Origin: Ischnura elegans
Taxonomy: Eukaryota > Arthropoda > Insecta > Odonata > Coenagrionidae
Assembly (NCBI RefSeq): GCF_921293095.1
Contig: NC_060257.1
Coordinates: 58,316,968 to 58,380,967, forward strand
Direction of reading: 5' to 3'
Length of the DNA stretch: 64,000 nucleotides
Each line of letters starts with the position of its first letter. Within the stretch, counting starts at the first letter, position 1. Under the pieces are notes generated by a model. The model searched no databases, was not told the DNA's origin, and saw only the letters and a program-made list of their open reading frames with translations. Of this stretch, positions 57,201-64,000 are shown piece by piece. The position numbers and the translations under genes were made by a program.

Positions 57201-58213
57201 ATTAGGATTGTTAACTAATGATGATGACGAACCGATAGATTTAAGATGGCGTATTTTTTCTGCGTACAATATCGGACCATAATACTTGCGATAGCTTGGC
57301 ATATCGGAGTTGAAATTTGGTCGACGCTGCATCTGGTCTGGAGCGCACCTATGCGCTGACTGTGCATCCTGCCTCGTATTCCGTCCACTCTGATTTCGAA
57401 TCTCATCCCGACGCACGGACCTTCCAACCCTTCTACTAACGCCAGCTTTCCAGGGGGAGGAGAGAGAGTGGGGGAAGTTAGGGGGGATTTGTAAGAGGGG
57501 AGAGAAAACTTTCTTCCAACTTCTCCTTTTACTCAGACGCTGTATCCGACCCAAGACGCATGGTCTCTCAGTAGCGCATCACCTAACCCCGCGACACCTC
57601 ACGACTGGAACGCAAGCCATCCTGACCCGTTGAAAAGGAGGAGGAGAAAATAAGAATAAAAAAATTATCTCCAGGACACCGTACCGACAAAAGACGAAGC
57701 GTTTTTAATCTGTCCTTGACTTGGACAACGGGGTGAAATATCGAGCTCTCTCCCCGCTTAGGAGAAAAGGGGATAAACATTTTTTTTTGAACGGAAAAAT
57801 ACCAGAGGACGATACTGTTCCCTCTCACACTCTCCTGTTTCGTGTGCATGGGAAAGGGAGTGATTGTGTGTATATATTTTTTTAACGTGTGCGCGTGTGT
57901 GCCCGTGTTTAAGGCTGTGGGGTGTGTTTCGTAGTTCGGTTCGGCGGACGCCAGGTGGGGACACCGTCGCGAGGCTCCTATGTAGCGTACCGTGTTTTTT
58001 TTTTTTAAGGGGTGATTTTGCAATAGATTTTCCCTCCCTTTTTCCCTCGGCGGAAGGCGGGGTTGAGAAGACGGGCGATATTCCCGCTCCGGTGAAGTTT
58101 TATCAAACCGTGGACCCCGTGCGCGGAGCTCACTCGAGTCTTGGCGGCGGTTTGGAGTTCCTGAAAAGCGCGACGGACTCGACTAGCGTGCGTCGCATAG
58201 GCCTTCGAAAAAG
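57201..58213 (+). promoter_or_regulatory. GC/CpG-rich segment, candidate promoter and first exon
   Basis: GC-richer and CpG-richer than almost all of the window, particularly 57,280-57,430 and 57,930-58,210. The plus strand ends in a strong donor-like AAAAAG|GTAAGG at 58,213/58,214. Open frames on both strands (for example 57,864-58,217 plus, 57,150-57,554 minus) have no recognised domain, so an untranslated first exon is as likely as a coding one. No TATA box or acceptor can be assigned. Alternatively this is just a GC-rich repeat. Confidence 0.3.
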
Positions 58214-58229
58214 GTAAGGCAAGCCTCGG

Positions 58230-59830
58230 TCCGATTACGGTGATCTTTTTCGAAAAGGAGGTGCTCTGAGGTGGTGTAAATCCTATTTTGGGGAGTTTTT
58301 GAATCCGAATACGTTTCTCTGGTTTTCAAGCTTGGTTCTGCATTGCATGTAAGAAACGATTGCCTTAGGGAATTTTTTTATATAATTTTTTTAAGACGCC
58401 TATGCACCGATTTATAGGCTTTAGGTTTCCGCCTTAATTGCTAAAGGTGCCTATAAATACGACCCCGAGTTTAATCCCAGATGTAATCTTTTTAAAATAA
58501 ATATTTGAGTTAGTTTCACTATTTTACTCGAATTATATTAATGTTAATAACTCCTGATGATAATTATTTATTCTACAGTATTTATTGTTCTATATAGACT
58601 ATGCATTTTTTTGTATAGATAATTGTTTATATTACGCCTGACGCGTTCTTAAATCGGGTAAAGTTTTCTGAGCGATGAAAAATATTTTCTACCTCTTATC
58701 GAAGGAAGGCTGATCATATTCTCGTTCCTTTAATTTTTACACCTTATTTTTTTTATTTTTGGTTTTATAACTTTGCAGTTCAGGCCAAACAATATCTGAA
58801 ACGTGATATTTTTGTCTCTAAGTTTAAGCGCTTTTTTTATTATCTTCTGTTTACGAATCTAATATTTCTGCCAGGTTGACAATATTTTCCGAGTGAGGTG
58901 ATATTTTCAAAAAGGAGGTGCATTCAGATGGTATCAATCTTATTTTAGGGAGTTTTTGAATCCGAATAGGTTTTCTGGTTTTCCAGCTTGGTTCTGCATT
59001 GTATGCAAGATACGTTTGCCGTTTGCAAATTAGGGTTTTATATAATTTTTATAGGCCAGCCCCTGTCATAATATTATAAGCCTTCCTCTCTGAAGATAGG
59101 CATTTCATATACTGGTGTTTATAATTTATACCCTAATTTTTTAAGTCTTCGGATTTATAACTTTGTATTTGGAGCCAAGATTTATTTGATCCGAAATTTT
59201 TCCTAATGCTCTTTTTCAATTATGTCTGTTTGCGAATCTAGTATTTCTTCTCTAATTTTATTTTCTCGGCTTTGTACAAAATACTTTTCTGGTTTTCAAG
59301 CACGTTTCTGCATCTATTCAAGTGACGATTGTCGTTCACTACAATAATTTCCGTAAAATATTTACCAAGTACGGTGATCTTTACAAAAAGGAGGTGCCCT
59401 GAGCTGGTATCAATACTATTTTGTGGAGTTTTTGAATCTTAATAGGTATTTCTGGTTTACAAACTTGGTAATGTATCGTATGCAAGGAAATATTACCGTT
59501 CGCCTCTACGGGAGATTTTTACGTAATTCAATCATTTTAATATATCTGTATAAAGGTTCATGCAATTTGTATACCCTCATTTTTGCTTCGGTTTTGTACT
59601 TTTGTAGATCGGGTCAAAAATAATTTTTTCGTCTCTTAGGTAATTTTTTAGGTGTCGAGTTTCGCCTCAAAATGCTTAAGGTGTATAAATAGGACCCTGT
59701 GTTTAATTCCATGTAAAAAAAGTTTTTAGCTAGCTTCACTTTTAATCTCGTGATTATATATATTTAAATAACTCCTCATGAAAGGTATTTCCTCAGTTTC
59801 CTTCGGTTTAAACTTTTGTAGATCGAGTCA
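58230..59830 (+). repeat. Diverged long direct repeats
   Basis: Three copies of a ~160-bp block (near 58,240, 58,900 and 59,370) share AAAAAGGAGGTGC, GGGAGTTTTTGAATCCGAAT and CTTGGTTCTGCATTG. A partial fourth lies near 59,277. A second block (CTATAAATACGACCC, then AATAACTCCTGATGA) recurs near 58,450 and 59,680. It looks like an old long-unit tandem duplication. Confidence 0.65.
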
Positions 59831-59903
59831 AAAATAATAAGTCAAATAAAATTTAAATTCTACTGCATAGATACCCTTTTCTCAACTTATACGCAACCAA
59901 GAA

Positions 59904-59975
59904 TCTAACACCCCCTGCCACACGCCTTTTAGGCAGCTTGCGGGGTATTATATAGATGTAGACGTGGATGTAGAT
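59904..59975 (-). repeat. Arthropod-type GCAAGC dispersed repeat, copy 2
   Basis: Inverted copy of 37,819-37,882. The plus strand reads CCACACGCCTTTTAGGCAGC, then TTGCGGGGTATTATATAGATG and a TAGACGTGGATGTAGAT tail. Confidence 0.55.
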
Positions 59976-61055
59976 ATTCGCTTCAGACCGCGACAGAAAT
60001 ATCCGTAATGTTGACGCCTCTTTTTTTCACGGGATCCGCAAGAATTTCAATGGGAACACTATCAATAATTCGAAAAGTTAAGTTTTCATCTCTTTTTAAA
60101 TATTGCATTTTTATCATTTCTATTTTCCTTGTTGGGCATCGCTATGTTTTTCATTTCCCTTCAATTAAATCATATTCTTCGTCGGTTTCATGTAACGCCC
60201 TTGTTCGTATCGCATCTCGGGTCGAGTCGGCTACCAGTCTAGTTCGATAATTCGTCAGTAGGGTTGGTATGGGAGAACGTAACAATAATCTAGCTCTGTC
60301 AACGTAAAGGACAGGTGCGATTTTCTCTGAAAGTTCATTAACCTAATATAAAGTTTTGAACTTGATACTTCAGTTTACCGGAAGGAGCCCGAGAAGTGGT
60401 AGATATTGTAAATCCCACCTGTTTTGGGTACGCATATATACTCTGTGATTTTGAAATTATCTTAATAAAATAAAAAAACGTAATTCAGTTGCCATTCGTA
60501 TGAAAATTTGCTAATCCCACTGAGATTATAATGCCTAAAATGAGATTTATGGGGATTTCACGAACAGTTTATACATTTAAGTATACATTAAGTTTTATTT
60601 TTGGTCGTTGAACAGTTTTTGTTTATCTCCCTTAAAATTTTCAGAAGTGTTTTTAGTATTACTCATATTTGGGATGTTATTAATGCTGTTCTTCTGTCAA
60701 AATATGATTTTTTTACTTTTCGACCGTAGTAAAACACTTTATTCATTGCTAAACACTTCTGCGTTCAAAATATGTTTGTTAGAATTAACATTGAAAAACA
60801 TATTGACCAAATTTGGAAACGCATACCAGAAGTTTGGTCTACTAGCTCAAAACAATCAACTATATATGTCAGAATATGCTGAATAAAGAGGCAAAATCTT
60901 CGTCTTATCAGGAACCTACTAATTATGAGAAAATAATTTTCCTCGCTACGAAATACCCAATAGAAATGTAGTGAGTGAATAATCGTAGTCAGTTTTTTTG
61001 AATGTGTGATATCTCTTATTAAAAATGCCTACAAAATTTCCTTGTTACTATTGCC
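59976..61055. other. No recognisable feature
   Basis: AT-rich; open frames at 60,008-60,250 and 60,608-60,886 show only low-complexity hydrophobic sequence. Confidence 0.4.
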
Positions 61056-61345
61056 ACCTAATTTGTCCAACAATGGCCTCTTTATGTATATGACCCAGTC
61101 TTTTTTCTTCCTCGTCTTAATTGTCTTCATCAGTTTGCCATGAATCCAATCTTCCAGTGATTCAGTAGCCATCCATTTTCCACGTGGTCTGGCCGACAGA
61201 TATTCTACATATATTCATCTCCATAACCTCGTATCAAGTTTTCTTCAATCCTTTCTTCATAAGCTTTTCCAATGCCGTCCTTATATCTCTACCATTGCGT
61301 AATAAACCCCAAACGTAACACTTTTCCAACCGTTTCCTTAACCCA
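61056..61345 (-). pseudogene. LINE ORF2 C-terminal fragment, heavily decayed
   Basis: The minus strand shows RLEKCYVWGLLRNGRDIRTA and, in another frame, MKTIKTRKKKDWVIYIKRP followed by LLDKL. Together these match the LE.C..W.LL.YG...W..LEK and LLKTI.TR.K.WVGHILRH.GLL order of RTE-like LINE tails. Stops and frameshifts are frequent. It is the oldest-looking LINE piece in the window. Confidence 0.5.
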
Positions 61346-62154
61346 AAGTTCGATTGTGCTACGTAATAACATTTTATTTTTTATAAGAGCGCCTTAACCC
61401 ATTGAAATTGTACTTTTAATCCCCATGTCACATTTCCAGTCCTTTGTCATTTTGCCGGTTTGCTTAAGTTATTGTGATCGATGGTCACAAACTCGTGAGA
61501 CACGTGAGCCTTCGCCAAAGTCAAGTCGCTGGTGGCGGTTTATCAATCTTCGGCCGTAACACTGACCTTAAAAAAACCTCGGTTAAAGATCCTTTCTGAA
61601 AACAGGTTTCTAAAGAAAACGCTTTCAATATTCTCCCGAGACAGGTTTGCGAAAATATTGCGAGAAAACCCAGGCATAGCCGGAGATTTTCCTTTTTTTT
61701 GGACTTGACCTTGCTCCTACATTCATTCATTCGTAATAATAATAATAATATTTATTGTCCCATAAACATTTTTACGAAGACATAGATGTACAAGTACAGA
61801 TTGGAGCTTTAGTTGACAACGGAGACTTTTGTCTGTTGGTGTGATCACCTCCAATTTGTCTTCTTAATGAACTATTTTTACATAATTGATATACAATAAT
61901 AATATAATTTTGCTCCTAAAATATTTTTAAGCAGATTAAAGCTTTAGTTAGGCGGAATCACCAACAGAAAATAGTCGTAAAATTATGCATATTTTAATAA
62001 CAAACAAGACTACATAGCATTTGGATACATAACACTATAATGTAGTAACATATAAGTCAAATACAATAATATATAATGCACTGAATTGTTGAGGCCTTTA
62101 CTTTGTAGAATTCCATATTTAATGTTTGGAAGGAAATTTCTTAGCTTTTCTACA
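61346..62154. other. Unclassified, with an (AAT)n microsatellite
   Basis: A (TAA/AAT)n tract lies at about 61,735-61,751. No other feature recognised. Confidence 0.4.
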
Positions 62155-62364
62155 AAAACACACCCTTTATTGCCGACTAGTTTCGGTTACACTGTACCAT
62201 TTTCAAGACTAGTGATACACATCAGAATTTGCCGGTTTATATACTCTGTGGTCGGGTGATTGGAGGGGAAGGGGAGAGGGGAGAGGTAAGTGACGGGAAT
62301 GGTGAAGGAGGGAAGGGATAGGGGAAAAACCAGAGGTAGTTACAAAGAAGAGCGTGGGTTGGCG
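62155..62364 (-). repeat. 3' terminal region of the Penelope-like element
   Basis: Downstream of the GIY-YIG frame. The minus strand contains CTTGAAAATGG, a small self-pairing GGTACAGTGTAACC, then GAAACTAGTC (62,175-62,184) and AATAAAG. Penelope-like terminal repeats are known to carry hammerhead ribozyme motifs with GAAAC..GUC. This copy keeps that part but lacks an intact CTGANGA box. Confidence 0.5.
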
Positions 62365-63130
62365 TCACAAGGATTTTTTGGGGTGTAATAGTGGAATGTC
62401 TAGGAGGGGGGAGTGGAAAGGGAAAAGGTGGTCATTAGCAATGGGTTCTTTCCTCTTTACAATTTTTAAAATTTCCAACTGTTCTCTGATGTCCAGCTGT
62501 GTTCCTTTTTTGACTCGGTGTAGCAATTCCGGGGTAAAATCCGCTTGGTGGCCTTCCTCCCGAAGATGGGTAGCGAATTGGGACATCCCAGTGTTGTTGT
62601 AGTGATCGCGCCGGTGTTCCTCCGCTCGTACGGTCAGACTTCTTCCTGTTTGTCCTATGTATTTGGAGTCACAATCACCACACCTTAATTGGTAGACCCC
62701 GCTCTTGAGGGCTGAGTCAGTGGGGTCCTTGACTGAAGGTAGCATGCTCTTCAGGTTAGAATTATTGTAAAAGGCCGGTTTTATGTTGATTACTTTGAGT
62801 AATTTTTCCAATTTAATAGAAGGTTGGCCTAAATATTTTATGCGTCGCCATGACTGTTGATCCGTGGGGGTGGTAGAGTAAATACCTCTGAGTAAGAATT
62901 TTCTCTTTTTGCTTTCAAACAAATCGTTGATCAATTTTTCGGTGTAACCATTGGCTATCGCGATTTTTTTGATGGTGGTAATTTCTGAAAGGAGATCTGA
63001 GGGCTCTAAAGGGATCGACAAAGCTCTATGCAGCATGCAATGAAAGGCTGACAATTTTTGGGTGGCCGAATAGGTTGTTCCGTCTTCTTATTAAGGTTTT
63101 CATGAGGCTTCTCTTCTATCCCACCTTTCT
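62365..63130 (-). pseudogene. Penelope-like element, C-terminal part with GIY-YIG endonuclease
   Basis: 229 open codons (62,365-63,054, minus) hold the RT thumb-linker (FHCMLHRALSIPL, then IKKIAIANGYTEKLI). The GIY-YIG endonuclease follows: GVY at residues 119-121, C125-x2-C128 of the linker zinc finger, YIGQT at 132-136, catalytic R143, H147, and a Glu near 191-194. The reverse transcriptase core is missing. A frameshift at the CCCAAAAA run near 63,061-63,070 separates the open part from about 20 more family-like codons upstream. Penelope-like elements use this nuclease to cut target DNA. This is a 5'-truncated, dead copy. Confidence 0.88.
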
Positions 63131-63139
63131 TAGGACTTC

Positions 63140-64000
63140 CTCTTAGAGGGAGATAATTTGGCGAATGAATAGGTGAAAGGATTCGTATTCCCCCAACGGT
63201 GAATGACTATAACAAACATTAAGTCGAACTCACAGCGCGAAACTAATTATTTTTATTTTCATTTCCATGAGTTCCATTTCATTTAGGATACCAAAATTAT
63301 CCTCATACATAGCAACCTCTGTAGTAACTATAAGTACCCCTGCAGTTCTTTAACTTTCAATTTACACCATGCAAAATGTTGGTACTGTAATCTTATTGAG
63401 GAGGTGTAAATATATTATTATACACCGAAATACTTTTCCACGTGGATAGATATTAACTGACCCTTTGTGATTTTTTTACTAAACTATTTTCATATTGCAT
63501 CAATGAAGTGATGTAATTTTATTATATCATCAATGGTCAACTCGGGATTGTGTTTGGAATTCTACGATTTTATTTGAAATATATATTTTTTTCAGTGTGA
63601 TTACCCAAGAGGCTCGTCAGTTTCCTGTTTTATTTTGTAACTAGTCTTGATTTAGATTTTTTATTTAATTTTTCTTATCTCGTGAAAATAGGCAAAATTT
63701 TATTACTTGCGCTTTATATTGTTCAGGTTGTATTTTATCTTTTTTCCGTTGCATTTATCTATCAAACCATCGCCATTACAAAAGTAAGAAAAGGATTTTC
63801 GGCTTCAGGTTGTCTAGGCATCACGGAGGAAAGTCTACCGGACAAATTATTGCGTATGCTAGCTAGAGGTTAAAGTGAGAATAATAGCAAAAATCTAAAT
63901 AAATACATACGGAAGGGCGAATGATTTTCCGCCTGCTGAAAATGACATCGTATTTCAGACTTGGTTTTATTTTGTCAGCAGCGAACTACAGTTCTGCGTT
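63140..64000. other. No recognisable feature
   Basis: AT-rich to the end of the window. The open frame from 63,682 begins with GTG and is simple hydrophobic sequence, not a supported gene. Confidence 0.4.

Overview
This window is animal, almost certainly arthropod, nuclear DNA. It is AT-rich and packed with transposable elements. No complete host protein-coding gene can be supported. The only feature that looks like an intact, working host gene is one tRNA-Leu(CAG) at 22,691-22,774. Evidence for an arthropod: a 6.25-kb BEL/Pao retrotransposon with a tRNA-Tyr-like primer site, a Penelope-like element, RTE-like LINE tails, several tRNA-derived SINEs, and two copies of a GCAAGC-type repeat I associate with arthropod genomes. 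I cannot name the species. All comparisons were made by eye, so boundaries without target-site duplications (TSDs) are approximate.

Layout. 0-9 kb: short DNA-transposon derivatives (hAT-like with 8-bp TSDs, one pogo/Tigger-like with TA TSD) mixed with SINEs, including a ~300-bp composite element with two opposed tRNA-like modules and a 12-bp TSD. 10.5-11.1 kb: a minisatellite of ~100-bp palindromic units. 11.6-19.4 kb: large foldback elements with other elements nested in their centres, plus PIF/Harbinger-like MITEs with TAA TSDs. 20-24.9 kb: LINE and MITE fragments, the tRNA gene, and a decayed THAP domain. 24,919-31,172: a BEL/Pao element on the minus strand with two 289-bp LTRs that look identical, a GCCGT TSD, a PBS, a PPT, gag, pol, and a canonical -1 slippery site at the gag/pol junction; its integrase region carries one frameshift and one stop codon. 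31-36.9 kb: sparse, with a fragment of a DDE_Tnp_4-type transposase. 37.0-42.2 kb: a ~4.6-kb foldback element that splits one unit of a 143-bp tandem array. 42.7-51.2 kb: more MITEs and the 3' tail of a Ty3/Gypsy pol. 53.7-57.2 kb: SINE, LINE tails and a second foldback copy. 57.2-58.2 kb: a GC/CpG-rich segment ending in a good splice donor, the best candidate for a host promoter or first exon. 58.2-59.9 kb: diverged long direct repeats. 61-63.1 kb: a LINE tail and a Penelope-like GIY-YIG fragment.

The elements explain one another. The most common family here (six full copies of about 620-680 bp) always sits in AATT. Paralogous unoccupied sites inside the window show that only AT is duplicated, as described for ISL2EU-type transposons, and the THAP remnant and DDE_Tnp_4 fragment are the kinds of domain such transposases carry. 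A third unoccupied site proves the TAA duplication of one PIF-like MITE. I found no new defence, metabolic or regulatory gene system. The unusual content is transposon architecture.
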